The notes beneath the pieces were generated by a model that ran no database searches, had not been told where the DNA came from, and saw only the letters and a program-made list of their open reading frames with translations. Shown one piece after another: positions 21,115-34,822 of a DNA stretch of 64,000 nt (position 1 is its first letter; each line of letters begins with the position of its first letter). A program made the translations under genes and the position numbers. Source of the stretch: Moniliella sp. 'wahieum' (Eukaryota > Basidiomycota > Moniliellomycetes > Moniliellales > Moniliellaceae); NCBI GenBank assembly GCA_003971905.1, contig RSEE01000088.1:234761-298760 (forward strand). The letters are read 5' to 3'.

Positions 21115-21718
21115 ATGTTCAGGACAGCCGTTGCGCGCCTCGCCCGCTCCTCCCCGCGCTGCGCCGTGCAGAACTTCCCCACCATCCCGCAACCGCCTCC
21201 GGGTCGCCTGCGTCTCAGCACCGACATCACCGGCCTCGCCGTCGAGTCGGCGCCGCTCGAGCAGCTGGCCAATGTGTATGCCGAGACGAGCCGCTTGCTG
21301 ACCAAGCTGCCCGCCACCTCGGTCTACCGCCAGTCGGTCGCCGCCCTTACAGAGCACCGTGCCCAGCTCGTCGCCGACTCGCTCAACGCCCCGAACAAGC
21401 CGGCGGAGCAGCAGGCCACCCTCGAGGCCACAGAGGAGACCATCAAAGCCTTTGAGACCAAGCTTGGTGCGGGACTGGTTGAGCAGGTGCTCAAGCAGGC
21501 TAAGAAGGAGCTTGGCTTGGCCGCCAAGATGATCGAGTGGCAAGCGTATGTGTTTTTTTTCTCTCTCTTCGACTTGGGGTTACGATCGGTGTGGTACTGA
21601 CATTGTGGCTAGGCATGAGCCTCTCGACGTGGTGCCTCCTCCTGGACAATGGGAATATTTCGATGTTACTCACGAAATGGCGAGGCTGGCCACGTCAAAC
21701 TCACCAAGCCCCTCTTGA
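21115..21718 (+). CDS. NADH:ubiquinone oxidoreductase subunit NDUFA5 (B13)
   Basis: Accessory subunit of the peripheral arm of mitochondrial complex I. Two exons, 21115-21545 and 21613-21718, joined at GC|GTATGT...GGCTAG|G, give an intact 178-residue protein. It starts with a basic, Arg-rich mitochondrial presequence (MFRTAVARLARSS), followed by the family pattern TDITGLAVE, LLTKLPATSVYRQSVAALTEHR, VEQVLKQAKKEL and, in exon 2, HEPLDVVPPPGQWEYF, the conserved terminal W-x-PL-x-x-x-x-x-GQWEYF block. No frameshift. The presence of complex I indicates an ordinary respiring fungus. Confidence 0.88.
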
Positions 21719-24158
<2,440 letters not shown>

Positions 24159-24261
24159 TGTGAGAGGTGAGGAAGAGTGAGGAAGAGGGGGTGGAGTGGT
24201 GGAGTGGTGACGAGGCGAGGCTCTGGTAGAAAGAAGTTGAACGGGGGGGCAAGAAGACTGG

Positions 24262-24270
24262 CTTATATAC
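24262..24270 (-). promoter_or_regulatory. TATA box of the GAPDH gene
   Basis: Minus-strand GTATATAAG about 105 bp before the GAPDH ATG; position and sequence are those of a strong fungal TATA element. Confidence 0.6.
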
Positions 24271-25783
24271 CTCAGGGAACGCGTGGGGGACCTGCCGGTT
24301 AGGCGATGCGGGTTGCTGAGGATGCGCGGCAGCGACTGGAAGCTGAGCTGGGCGTGTCAGGGCAGCTGTTGAGCGCTGGCGTGGGTGGACTGAGGCGTGG
24401 GGCCTGACGCTTGCCGCCGCCCAAACCGTGGGCAGCGGAGGGTTTGATTCTGGGAGGGTGGATGTGCTGGTGCAATATTCCGGGTGCTCTGGCTCAGCGC
24501 TGCTCAGCGTGAGGGAGCGCAGATGCACAGATGGGTCAGGCCTCAGGGGGGGAGGATGTGCTGAGAAGGGTGGAGCGGGGCGTGCGTGAGCTTGCCCCAT
24601 GCGCGTCGAGCACGACGCCCGGCCGGAGGCTGCTGTGGCACGGGGGGTGTTCGCCTGAGTTTGGACGGGTTGTTCTGCACGTGTTCGGCGGGTTGTGAGT
24701 GCTGGGTTTCCCAGCGCCCAGGCTGAGCTGAGATCGGAGACTTAGCAGGTGCGGACCAGCGCCAGGACAGTTCCGAACCAAGACGATCCATCGTCACCTG
24801 CTGGAAGGGAGAAGACGGGGCTAGTGCACAGGTGGTGCTCTGTCGCGGGGCGCCTGGGGCAGGATGATGCATGTGTGATGCTGCATGCATGAGCGCATGA
24901 GCTGCCTAAACGCGCGTGTGCTGCAGTGCCTGCGGGCGCGCTGTGCCGTGCGGTGCCGGGGAGCGTTTGGTTTGGCGCTGTGGCCTGGGTGGGGTGGTGC
25001 GCGCTCGAGCCACTTTTGCACCCAGCGAGTTTCAAATTTCACTGCCAAATGCCGCCCCTGGGCCCGAGCGCTCCAGTGGCCCAGCCACCAGCAGCACCTT
25101 CTACCAGCATTCACAGCTGCGCTTCCGCCTGGCCAAAGGTGTGCACATGAGCCACTCCAAACGACCACGCTTCACCAGTGTCCATGTCAGCAAACACAGT
25201 GGTACGCAGGCTACGCTCCCATGGCTCACAACATGCCCTGCTCGACGCTCGGGCCCAACAGCAGCAAGCATCTCCCCCGCCCATCTCACGCTTCCACGCA
25301 TCATCCATCCCTCCAAGTGCTCGCAACTGCCCTGCCCCCCCCCCATCTCCCGCTTACATCACCAACTTTCGGTGGGTTCTGGCTTAGCGCTTATTCCAAC
25401 CCAACAATCCCCCTCCTGACGCTGTAGCAGCCTCTCCTCCCGCGCTGCCCACTCGGGAAGGCAAGGTGGTATCGTACAAAAGATCAGGCGAGTTATTCGG
25501 TAGCAGCGCGTCATCAGCGTAGGATTGCAAGCAGGCCAGACCATGTCGGCACGAGTGAACGTTGAACTGGCGATGAGATGGAATGCGTTAAAAGGAAGGC
25601 ACAGTGTGTGGATATGGGTGAGGACATTCAGATGAGATTCGCAATGGGATTCCGAGGGAGTGGGCAGGGAGAGAAGAAAAAAGGGAAGAAAGATTGCAAC
25701 CTCCAGACCCTGCAATGAATGGCCCGCGAGGCGTGAGGCCCAAAGCAACGCATCGTTGACCACCCCAAGCTCAATCAGCCATT
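24271..25783. other. Spacer between GAPDH promoter and SUCLB
   Basis: No gene supported. GC-rich ORFs on both strands are probably chance products. GTGAACGTTGAACT (25555-25568) belongs to the GTTNAAC word family. ATGCATGTG words occur near 24865-24895. Confidence 0.5.
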
Positions 25784-27082
25784 TCAGAGACTGCCCTTGG
25801 CGGCAGCCTGGACGGCAGCAGCCGCCGCCTCGTCCAGACCGTCAAAGGAGTAAATCTTCAAGCCCGACTCCTTGATCATGGCCTTGGCCTCCTTCTCCTT
25901 GGTGCCTTGCAACCGCACAACAAGAGGAACCGACAGCTCCAATTCCTTCGTGGCCTGGATGATACCGTCGGCAATCACGTCACAGCGCATAATGCCACCA
26001 AAGATGTTGACAAAGATGGCCTTGACCTTGTCCGAGCGGAGAATGATCTCAAACGCCTTCTTGACTGCCTCGGCCGTCGCACCACCACCGACATCGAGGA
26101 AGTTGGCTGGGTCCCCACCCTTGAGCTTCAGCACGTCCATCGTGGCCATGGCAAGACCCGCACCGTTGACGAGGCAGGCAATGTTGCCGTCGAGTTGGAT
26201 GTAGTTGAGGCCCACCTCAGCCGCCTCGACTTCCGCCGCGTTCTCCTGCGACACGTCGCGCTGGGCAAACACGTCGGCCTGGCGGAACTCGGCATTGTCA
26301 TCAAAGCCCAGCTTGGCGTCCATGCAGAGCACAGCCCCGTCCTTGGTCTCCGCAAGAGGGTTGATCTCGACCTGCGTAGCGTCCTTCTCCTCAAAGAGCT
26401 TGTACAGGTTGACAAAGATCTTGGCAGCCTCCTTCTCCTGCTCGGGGCCGGTGAAGCCGAGCTTGTGCGCAATCTCGAGCGCCTTGGCATCGGTCAGACC
26501 CTCCTTAAAGTCAATCGGCGTGGTAATGATCGCATCGGGGTTCTCCTTGGCCACATCCTCAATCGACATACCGCCCTGGTTGGAGGCAATGAGCACGGGA
26601 CCCTGCGTGGCACGGTCATTGAGCAGCGCAACATAGTACTCGTGCAGGGGCGCACGCGCCTCGGCAATGACCACCTTGTTGCAGATGCGACCGTCCTTGC
26701 CAGTCTGCTTGGTGATCAGGTTGGCACCAATCATTTGCGACGCAAGCGTCTCTGCCTCGGCCGGGTTCTTGAGCAGATGCACACCGCCTTGGAGGCCATT
26801 GTCAAAGTGGCCCTTACCACGGCCGCCGGCCAACACCTGCGCCTTGATCACAGAGCCCTGCGGGAACTTTTCGGCAGCAGCCTTGGCCTCAGCGGGAGTG
26901 GAGGCAGGAGCAAACTTGGGCGTGGGCACGCCATACTTGTTGAGGATGTCCATAGAGAGGTACTCGTGCAGGCTCAGGTTGCGCACCTGCTGGGCCGCGA
27001 CAGGCGCGGTGCGAGCAGCAAAGCGGGAAGAGACGGCGACGCGGGCAGCAGCACGCAGGGGGGCAGTAGCAACAGCACGCAT
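25784..27082 (-). CDS. Succinyl-CoA ligase beta subunit, mitochondrial
   Basis: TCA-cycle enzyme that couples succinyl-CoA hydrolysis to ATP or GTP synthesis in the matrix. An intact, intronless 432-residue frame. It has an Arg/Ala-rich presequence (MRAVATAPLRAAARVAVSSR), NLSLHEYLSMDILNKYGV, the ATP-grasp AQVLAGGRGKGHF, VEINPLAETKDG, DAKLGFDDNA, NGAGLAMATMD, GGDPANFLDVGGGA and FVNIFGGIMRCD, all hallmark blocks of the beta subunit. The ATG at 27082 was chosen because it opens the presequence; the frame is open further upstream but no better start is visible. No frameshift, in contrast with GAPDH next to it. Confidence 0.95.
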   Translation of the reverse strand: MRAVATAPLRAAARVAVSSRFAARTAPVAAQQVRNLSLHEYLSMDILNKYGVPTPKFAPASTPAEAKAAAEKFPQGSVIKAQVLAGGRGKGHFDNGLQGGVHLLKNPAEAETLASQMIGANLITKQTGKDGRICNKVVIAEARAPLHEYYVALLNDRATQGPVLIASNQGGMSIEDVAKENPDAIITTPIDFKEGLTDAKALEIAHKLGFTGPEQEKEAAKIFVNLYKLFEEKDATQVEINPLAETKDGAVLCMDAKLGFDDNAEFRQADVFAQRDVSQENAAEVEAAEVGLNYIQLDGNIACLVNGAGLAMATMDVLKLKGGDPANFLDVGGGATAEAVKKAFEIILRSDKVKAIFVNIFGGIMRCDVIADGIIQATKELELSVPLVVRLQGTKEKEAKAMIKESGLKIYSFDGLDEAAAAAVQAAAKGSL

Positions 27083-28636
27083 GGTGGAGGGGTTGAGGAG
27101 ACAGAGTGGTGGGAGAAAGAAGGGGAGGCGAGCGGCGGGCGGGTGGGCGTACGCGGCTGCGGCCACCGCCGCCGCGGCGTCTGGCACGGAGGGAGCAGCG
27201 CCACGGCGGCGGCGGCGGCGGCTGGGCGGGCAGCGCAGATGGAATCAGAACCGGCCCAAGCGCCCGCAGGGGGCAGTGTGGTGCTGCTGACGGCCTGTGC
27301 ACACGTGTTGGGGGCATGCATTCGCTGGTCCTACCGCCCCAGCCGGCCCCAGCCGGCACCGGCGTGTGCCCGCCTGCCGCCGCGTGCCGTCGCCTGCGCC
27401 AGCGCACGCCAGCTGCTCGGACCGCCCTCCGCCCGACACTGGCGCTCCGCTCGGGCAGGCGATTCGTTCCGATCGGGCACTGCGCCCGTGTCGGCACTTT
27501 TCTGCCGCTGCCGGTCTGCCCCGCCACCGCCCGGTTATGTAAGGAGCACCACACATCGCGCCCAGCCATCGGTGCATTCCCTCATTCACGAGCCCCCGCA
27601 GCAGCCGGGTTGGAATGGCGCTGCAGTGGGAACGTTGAACATTTGAAGCGGCGGTGCCATGCTGGAAGAGCATCGGGGACCCAAAGGTTGCCGGTTAGGA
27701 GCAGAGCATTCCGACAAGGTGTGCAGACGGAAAATTTGCTGACCCACCAGTCTTCCAGCTTCAAGCACGTCTCAAGGAGCCCAGAGAAGAAGGGAGGGAG
27801 AGCGAGCAGACCGTGCGCAACCTGCTAGCACAACTCTTCCGCCTGACTAAATGAGCGTCATCGATCAACTTATTGAGGGTCGTCGCAGAAGGGAGAGACG
27901 GAGGCGGACCCACCTTCATTGAATTCTTTGGGCACTATATCCTCTCGCACATATCCCACCAAAGATATATTCTAAGAGAGGTGAGCGAATAGCTGAAGAC
28001 GGGTCACTTCAGTCCAAGTCCGACATCAGCCTGCCATGGGATTTGACTGGCATCTCTGCTTTAGCTTTGTAAACAGAATGACGGTGTGCGGCCCGTCGTC
28101 CGCAGGTGAACTATAGATGATGCAGATATGATATGCAGATGACGCCAACACGCTATACATATCACTACTCTGCATATCACCAGTCGGCGTGGCAAAAGGG
28201 GAAATCATCTTCTTTCCACAGCCATAAGATCTGTCAATGATATGGTTACAATCAAGAGGAAGGCAGGTTTGAGGGGCACTATATCTTACACATGAAGCTT
28301 CAAGCAGTCTCGCTAGGGATTGATTTGCCCCAAGAGAGGAGCCCACAATACCAAAACATCATCACTGACAGGAAAAATGGTTCCAAGGTATAGCAGGTGT
28401 GTGGAGATTGGGGGGGAATTATGCGACATTTGAACGGTTCACACACATGTCAATGGCGTACGTCTCAATGTCACATGGGCATCATCGATCATCGAAGGAG
28501 AGAAAAGGAAGATAGGTCCACAATTCCAACAGAAACCAGCTGTTGTAGGACCACAAAAAAATAAGAAGGGCAAGAGTGAATAGCATCCCAACGAATGACC
28601 GAGGGGCTTGCCGGTGACTGACAAAACCACAAAAGC
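27083..28636. other. Spacer between SUCLB and the DPBB gene
   Basis: No supported gene. 27.1-27.6 kb is very GC-rich (promoter side of SUCLB, with chance ORFs). AACGTTGAAC occurs at 27631-27640. 27.8-28.6 kb is AT-richer and featureless apart from one CATGAAGCTTCAAG near 28291. Confidence 0.5.
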
Positions 28637-29932
28637 TCAAGACGAGGACGGCTTGGCGTAATTGGCCATCTTGTCAAAGACGGCGTAAATGTTGTTGACG
28701 CGATTGACGTTGACGTTGGCCGAGGCGCTGGCCGAGGCTAAAGACTTGGACTCACTCGCGAACGATGCTTGGCTAACGCTGTCCACCGACGCCACGGAAG
28801 CACTAGACACGGCAGCTTGCGACACCGACGCCTTCGAAGCCGACTTTGACGCCGACGAGACGGACACGATGGACGAGGCACGAATGGCGGAGGCCTTGGA
28901 GACTGCGCTCATGTGGGCCAAGTGGGACGCTAGACTCTGAGCGGATTCGACCGATTCGACCGAAGCAACGGACGCTTTCGAAGCAGCCTCCGTGGCGGCA
29001 GAAGCTTTCGATGCGGCAGAAGCTTTGGATGCCGCAAGGAGGGACGTGTGGGAACGCCACGCTTCAGCAGCCGATGCAGAAGATGCAGAAGCCAAAGAAG
29101 CAGCCGATGCAGCTGCTTGGACCGAATGGACCGAAGCCAGCGACTTGGACTTTTGCTCAGCTTTGACCGAAGCAACCGAAGCAGCCGAACGAGAAGACGC
29201 AAGAGAGGCGGACTTGGATTTGGCTGCACTGTCATCAGAACCCGAGTGAGACGGTGCATGGGTAGGCTTAGCCGACCCACCGTTGTTGCCACACGGAGAG
29301 TGGGTACCATCATTAAATGCCCATTTGACCGGGAAGATACCAACGGTGTGGTCCGCGAGCTGTCCAAACAGACCATACGTCAAGTCGATATCACACTGGA
29401 GAGAGAAAAGATGTCGCTGGTCAGCCCCAGTTAAACGAGAGGCAAAAAAGGGCGGGAGAATACATACAATGTTGCCGCAGGTATTACCCGTCTGGGGACA
29501 TTGGTCCATAATCTGGGCTTGGGTTGTGGAACCGTCTGGACCGGTGATGGTGATGCCCTTGTAGCACAGCTCCGAGGCACTAATGCCCTGGCTGGCAAAG
29601 TACGCCCAGCCAACTTGGGAAAGCGCGACAGCTGGGGTTGCGTCGGACAACCAGCGGCCGCATGAACTTTGGGCGCCTCCTTCGGTGACGGGGTGGTACC
29701 AGGTGGCCTCGCCGCCGCGCTTGTCGAGGCTGCGGTCCGAGAGGGTGTGGTTGGCCAAATAGGCGTGGCGGGCGGCGGGCTTCACCGGCGGTTGGGCGTC
29801 GCCGCGACGGGAGGGAGAGTGGGCCGAGGAACGCATGTGGCGTGAATGCTGCCGGGCATTGTGAGGAGAAGAGAGGGCAGAGACGTGGGCCAGCAGTGCC
29901 AGCAGGCCCAAGGCGAGGGATAGGCGGGCCAT
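28637..29932 (-). CDS. Secreted double-psi beta-barrel protein with Ser/Ala-rich tail
   Basis: Likely cell-wall or extracellular protein. The ATG at 29932 opens a signal peptide (MARLSLALGLLALLAHVSA). After a ~55-residue basic linker ending in a dibasic KR (possible processing site), an RlpA/expansin-like DPBB domain follows: RGGEATWYHPVTEGG, SSCGRW, VGWAYFASQG, ELCYKGITITGPDGS, AQIMDQCPQTGNTCGNI. An intron (29467-29396, 72 nt, a multiple of three so read-through stays open) leads to CDIDLTYGLFGQLADHTVGIFPVKW. The last ~200 residues are dominated by Ser, Ala, Lys and Val in repeats such as SKASAASKASA and ASVASVESVESA; heavy O-glycosylation is an inference. No GPI signal; it ends KMANYAKPSSS. 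The Asp of the IMDQCP motif is kept. Confidence 0.82.
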   Translation of the reverse strand: MARLSLALGLLALLAHVSALSSPHNARQHSRHMRSSAHSPSRRGDAQPPVKPAARHAYLANHTLSDRSLDKRGGEATWYHPVTEGGAQSSCGRWLSDATPAVALSQVGWAYFASQGISASELCYKGITITGPDGSTTQAQIMDQCPQTGNTCGNIVCILPPFFASRLTGADQRHLFSLQCDIDLTYGLFGQLADHTVGIFPVKWAFNDGTHSPCGNNGGSAKPTHAPSHSGSDDSAAKSKSASLASSRSAASVASVKAEQKSKSLASVHSVQAAASAASLASASSASAAEAWRSHTSLLAASKASAASKASAATEAASKASVASVESVESAQSLASHLAHMSAVSKASAIRASSIVSVSSASKSASKASVSQAAVSSASVASVDSVSQASFASESKSLASASASANVNVNRVNNIYAVFDKMANYAKPSSS

Positions 29933-31219
29933 GGCAAAGAGCGTGGTGGATGGGCGAGAGGGTGGAGGGAAACAAGCAGAGGCCGATCCCAGGGGCAGAT
30001 CGGCAGCAAAAGGGAGAGGCGGGGCGAGGAAAAGGGGCAACGGTGGTGGCAGCGCAGACAGACCGAGCAGAGTGTGGCAGCAGACAAGGTGTGGCTGCCG
30101 CAGACTGTAGCCTGCTCTGGCTCGTACCTGCTGGCTCTTGGGGCAAGAGGAGCACCCCTGTCGGCAAATTACAACGCGCGAGGCGGGGCGGGGGGCAAGT
30201 GTGTATTGGCATCGGTCTGACCAGCAGCACGCTTCGGGAGTCCGCAGGCGGCGCAGCAGGACCAGGCCCCGACGATCAATAAGTTTGGTGCAGCCACACT
30301 GCCCTCGTCCGGCGAGAGCAGGACGCATGGCCCCGTGCTGCTGATCGAGGAGGTACGGAGGCAGTGGGTCTTGGCAGGCTGCCGCGCGCATTTAGGGTGC
30401 CGTGGTGCCACACTGTTGCCACACTCCACTTGGCCGTTCGTGCCGGCCGCGGGGGGGGCAGTGAGAGCGGGCGCTTAGTGCGTCGTGGTGCCTGGATGCA
30501 TCAGGCAGGCGCCACGCAACCCTAACCCAATATGCCGCGGCTCCATTGAAGATGGCAGGAACTGGCGTAACCGGTACCCCCCCCAAGCGGAGAGACGCGC
30601 GGCCCAGCGGTGTCTCCCAGGCTTCTCCAGCAGAGTATTCCGGCACAGAAGCGTGCCTAAGTGCTTGCAGTCTGGGTACAAACATAAGCGGAATTGGGCA
30701 TGTTTTGGCACAAAGGAATCATTAATCAACGTCAATCTGCTTCACATCTCCCAGCGTTTGGCCTTATTAGGCCTTATGGACGAACTTGGAGAAGAAGCAC
30801 GCTCCACCATGGCCAGAGTCTTGACCGGGTGCACGCCAATCTACAGCAGGTGAACGCGGGGCTGGGTGTTGTGTTTGCCGGACGACAGCCACGGGACGGA
30901 CCAGGTGGCACTCAACTACGCGCTTGCCCGCGACTCCCTCACCACGCACAATGTGCTTCGACACACCATTCCCACGAAGAAGTCCAAGCTCGCCTGCACC
31001 AGGGCGGCCCGGCGCCCACGTCCTTCCCGCGTGGACTGGGCGCCGTGCCTGTTCCCGACTGGGAGAAGGATGTGTTTTGGAACCGGACGTTGCCCTCAAC
31101 CTAATCCTATCTAAGATTGCCTCCTACTCCCATGTAGACCCCAGCGCGCCAATCCTACTCCAACCCACAACCAAAGACAGATGGAATCGTGAATTGTCGC
31201 CCGTCCATGGGCTTGATGC
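29933..31219. other. Spacer; possible but unassigned coding text near 30.8-31.1 kb
   Basis: No confident gene. Around 30777-31110 (plus) frames contain text such as LDRVHANLQQVNAGLG and VPDWEKDVFWNRTLP that could be exons of a small protein, but no consistent start, splice pattern or family emerges. CAACCCTAACCC lies at about 30517-30528. The rest is featureless. Confidence 0.35.
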
Positions 31220-31293
31220 GAGGCTCGGCGGGCTCGGCTCGGCTCGGCTCGGCTCGGCTAGGCTCGGCTAGGTTAGGCTCGGCTAGGCTAGCT
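31220..31293. repeat. GGCTC/GGCTA pentamer minisatellite
   Basis: About fourteen 5-nt units: GGCTC predominates at first and alternates with GGCTA/GGTTA towards the end. It lies downstream of the SMG6-like gene and is non-coding. Confidence 0.85.
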
Positions 31294-31600
31294 GCCTCGC
31301 ACCCGGGACGGGGCAAGTGGTTCCCCCAAGCCGACTGGGGAGTCGGCTTTCGCCAGAGCAGCCCATCATGATGATGATGGCACGTGCTCTGGGGCGATAT
31401 GAAAAACAAAAAAAACAGGTCTACTCCCCCTGCGGAGCAAAACCACGTTGAAACAAACGAGACACACTCGGTGGCGCTCCTAGGTGCCGGATCGGTACGC
31501 TCGATACCTTGACACTTGAACTTGACGCTTGACATGCTGAGAAAGCGGGCGCTGACGAGTAGCGATTGGCGATTGGCGATTGGCAATTGGCGCTTAGCAC

Positions 31601-34600
31601 TTAGCCCTTGCGCAGCATCGCCACCACTTCTCGCGGCGTCGCGGCCGCCACTCCATACGCACGCGCCTTGAGTCGAAGGTTGGTGTCCAGCGTGACCAGC
31701 AGCACCGGCAACTCGTCCCCCGTCGGCGCGGGGCCGGGGGAAGACGCATGCCACACGGCCGTGCGCAGGATCACATCGTCCAGGCTGCGCGCAGGGATGG
31801 GGCCGTCAAATTCAATCTGCTCAGAGCGGACATTCAGGTCGGGGTCCACCAGGTAGTTGCCGCGACTGGTCTGCACCCGTGCTTTCTTGCCGTGCAGCGC
31901 TTTGGAAAGCTGGGTCAGGGCCGAGCGTGCTGAGCGCGCGACCGAGGCAGAGGGGCTGTTGCGCAACCCATCCAACTCGGTGACCACTACCAGCGGAACC
32001 ACCACGTCCCAGCCCGATGCGACGGCCAAGACGCCCCCATCGTTGGCAAAGCCGTCGATGCCTTGCGCGACGAGCAACACGTTCGTGTCCAGCACCAAGG
32101 TCGTCTTGCCCTTCCTTGCTCCCTGAATCTTGACCACCACTTCCTTCTTGCCCTTCTTTTTCTTCCCCGAGGCAAGCACCTTGCGTAGTGTCCGTTCCCG
32201 TATCTGTGCACAGCCGTTAGTTCTCCTCTCTCCCGCATCGGCGGCATCAAAATACAAATACGAACCTTGAGCGCCCGCACATCCTCGGGCAAATCAGCAT
32301 CCTTCATCGATGCCTCCGAGCTGTACCCTTCCTCCTCGTCCAAGTCAACGTCAAAGTCAAAGGAAGACAGAATGTGACTTTGCTCTTCCTCCATCTTCCA
32401 GCGCTCCATCTGGCCCGTCAACGGCGGCACCAGCTCCAACTTGCCCCCGGAACTGTCCAAGCCGGGGACCAAGCGGGTCAGGGCCACCAGCAAATGACCT
32501 ACCCGGCCCCAGCGCAACTTGGTCAGAGGATCCCCATTCCCCACCTCCTCTTCTTCCGGCTCTTCCGTATCGGCTGCCCGCTCATAATCCAGCGCTTCCA
32601 GTTCCGTGCCGAACCGCAGCCGCACGGGCCAAGGCCGCTTGTTGCGCGCCTTGAGCGGCGGCGGGGTGTAATACCAAAATCCGCGCTCGTACACACGCCG
32701 CCCTACCCAGCCCATGCCTCGCACAGCCCAGTCTTCCGGCAGCGGCGGCACCGAGCCGATCTTCCCCCCGGCCGTTTGAACGAACGTGGTGCGGCCTTGC
32801 TCGGTCGGATCGGGCAGGCCGTCGGGGATGGCGAGGGAAAGTGCGAGGAGCGCATGGTAGGGCACGCCAGGCGACAAAAGCGTATACACCCCGCCCATCC
32901 TGGCAGCGGTATGCAGAAGCGTAATCATGCCCGTGACATAGGCCGTGGGCATGACACTGGACAGGGGATCGTCCACGATCCGCTCGATGATCACCTTGAG
33001 CATCGCAAACGAGAGCTTGCGCGCAAGCAGGAAGGCAGCTGGCAAATCCTCCTCCTCTACTGGAGGTTCTTCTCTCCCTTCGTCCCATGCTTGTGTCAGC
33101 ACCGCCTCCTCCGCCCCATACTGGAACAAGGATGCAATGTTGGTGCTGAGCATCCGCATGAACATAGCCTGCGTCAAGTTGGCACCCTGCACTGTATCCT
33201 CCTCCCCACGCTCGAGCGGCGTGGAAGCAAGCAGGAAGAGAAAGCGATCCAAAACAGCAGGAAAGTCATCGAGATCCACTCGGGCAAGCAGAGCGCCATG
33301 AAGCCAGACAAATAAGTCCGTCAAGCTGCCCCGGCGTAAGCGCGCCAGCTGGCTCGCCCCATCAAACATGGACAGTGCCGTTTCCCGTGCGGCGGGGTAG
33401 GGATGAGCCGCGGTCATTGCTTTTGAAAAATGATGGAGAGCGCGCAAGTCGTCTCCACGAGCAAGAATGCCGAGGTGGTGGTGCAGCCGTCCCGTGCCCG
33501 GAACGTCCGACAAGGCCTTGGCATACCATTCCGCCGCTGTAACCTTCCAGACATCGCGCTCTTCCAACGTCCAATCCCCGAGCGCGTCACTCCCGATCGA
33601 GGCTCCGTCATTTCCATCTTCTTGTGGCTGATCTGGGTCGGCGGGTGAGCCCGAGCGCGCAAAGGGACCACGGACGCGCGGCGGTTTGTTCCGAATTGCA
33701 TTTCCAGATGGACCCGCCGACCCATGGCCCGCACGAAGCTCTAGGCCGGCAACAGCCATCCTGTACCGCGCCAGGTCACCCAGCGATTCCATCCACGCGG
33801 TCCGCATGGAGGACAGCGCCTCGTTCTCGAGCAAGTTGGCGTACAGGTGCATAGGCAAAGTAGATAAACTCGGTCAAGTGGTCCAAGAGCGCGCGCTGCA
33901 GCGCTTCTCCATCCCCCGAGGTGAGACCTTGGTTGGAAGGCAGCGTGTGGCGCAGCCGCTCGAGCATGATATGGAAGCCCACCTGCCACAGCCGAACTGG
34001 CGTGTTGTATTCAGACGGAAGGGAACGCCAGCTGGGCAGGGCACCTGGACCCAAACACAGCTCAAGGAACTTGACATGCAGCAAGGCCAGACGCTTGTGC
34101 TTCTCAATCAGCGAGATCCAAGGGGCATGGTCGACATCGCGAGCGGCACTGGCGCTGGCAACAGTGGTGGTGGTGGCGCTGTTGCTGGTGCTAATGCTGG
34201 AGGTGGTGGTGCGGGCGGGATGGCGACGCATGTCCTGGGACGAATGGGCGTGGGCAGCAGCGGCATGCTCTTCCTGCAGTTCGGCTTCGAGCCGGCTCAG
34301 GTCATGGTACGTCCGCTTAATGTCGGCCACATAGCTGTTGCCGCGCTCGCTCTCGGCCGAGGTGGCACTAGTGCCCTTGCGGCGGCGGCGCTCGCGGCTG
34401 GTGCGGCTCAAGTCGGAGCGGGTGACACTGGATGCGACGCTGCCCGGCGCAGCGCGGCGCTTCTCGGTGCCGGCGGGAGAGGCAGCAGACGCAGCAGACG
34501 CGGCGGAGGCGGCTGCGCGCTGGGTCTGGGCCGCAAAGCGCACTGGGTCGTGGCGGCTGGGATCAAACAGAGTGCCCGTCCGGTCGGACCGCGCGGGCCG

Positions 34601-34744
34601 CACCGGCGAAGCCACAGCCTCGGCCTGCGACGACTTGGGCCGCGGCGGATCCTTGTCGCGGTGCCGGTCAAACTCGGGGTCGTAGGCGCCCTGCTTGCGT
34701 GCGCGCGGTTTGGGCGCACGTGTGCTGGTGGACACCTGCGCCAT
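31601..34744 (-). CDS. SMG6/EST1-like protein with C-terminal PIN nuclease domain
   Basis: Related to EST1A/SMG6, which acts in nonsense-mediated mRNA decay and, for some relatives, at telomeres. From the ATG at 34744: a disordered basic N-terminus, an acidic coiled segment (YHDLSRLEAELQEEHA), then the EST1 14-3-3-like helical region (WISLIEKHKRLALLHVKFLE, YANLLENEALSSMR, WYAKALSDVPGTGRLHHHLG, RALHHFSKAM) and a long alpha-helical middle. After an intron (about 32267-32203) a PIN domain follows: LVLDTNVLL, VVTELDGLRNS, SLDDVILR and LVTLDTNLRLKA. These place acidic residues at the positions of the SMG6 catalytic Asp triad, so the nuclease is probably active. One frameshift lies near 33850 (FIYFAY..LYANLL). 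It is followed on the same strand by no gene for 1.6 kb and preceded by LysRS. Confidence 0.85.
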
Positions 34745-34754
34745 CGCCGCGAAG

Positions 34755-34822
34755 TAGGGGTGGTGGTGGTGGTGGCGATGGCGATGGCGATGGCGGTGGT
34801 GATGGTGATGGCGGTGGCGGGC
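34755..34822. repeat. GGT/GAT trinucleotide-type microsatellite
   Basis: Runs of GGTGGTGGT and GATGGC/GGTGAT immediately upstream of the SMG6-like ATG. On the minus strand it would read as poly-His, but no ATG precedes it in frame, so it is most likely 5' UTR. Confidence 0.7.

Noticed and set aside
20223-21600. Long plus-strand ORFs over the Sds3-like gene
   Set aside because: Shadow frames in very GC-rich sequence; the minus strand and the NDUFA5 exon explain the coding signal.
24885-25427. Overlapping plus-strand ORFs (up to 180 codons) upstream of SUCLB's 3' end
   Set aside because: Three overlapping frames of similar length with biased Cys/His/Pro/Ser content, typical of GC-rich non-coding DNA.
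30777-31110. Possible small gene (LDRVHANLQQVNAGLG ... VPDWEKDVFWNRTLP)
   Set aside because: Fragments in different frames, no consistent start or splice sites and no family match; kept only as a note.
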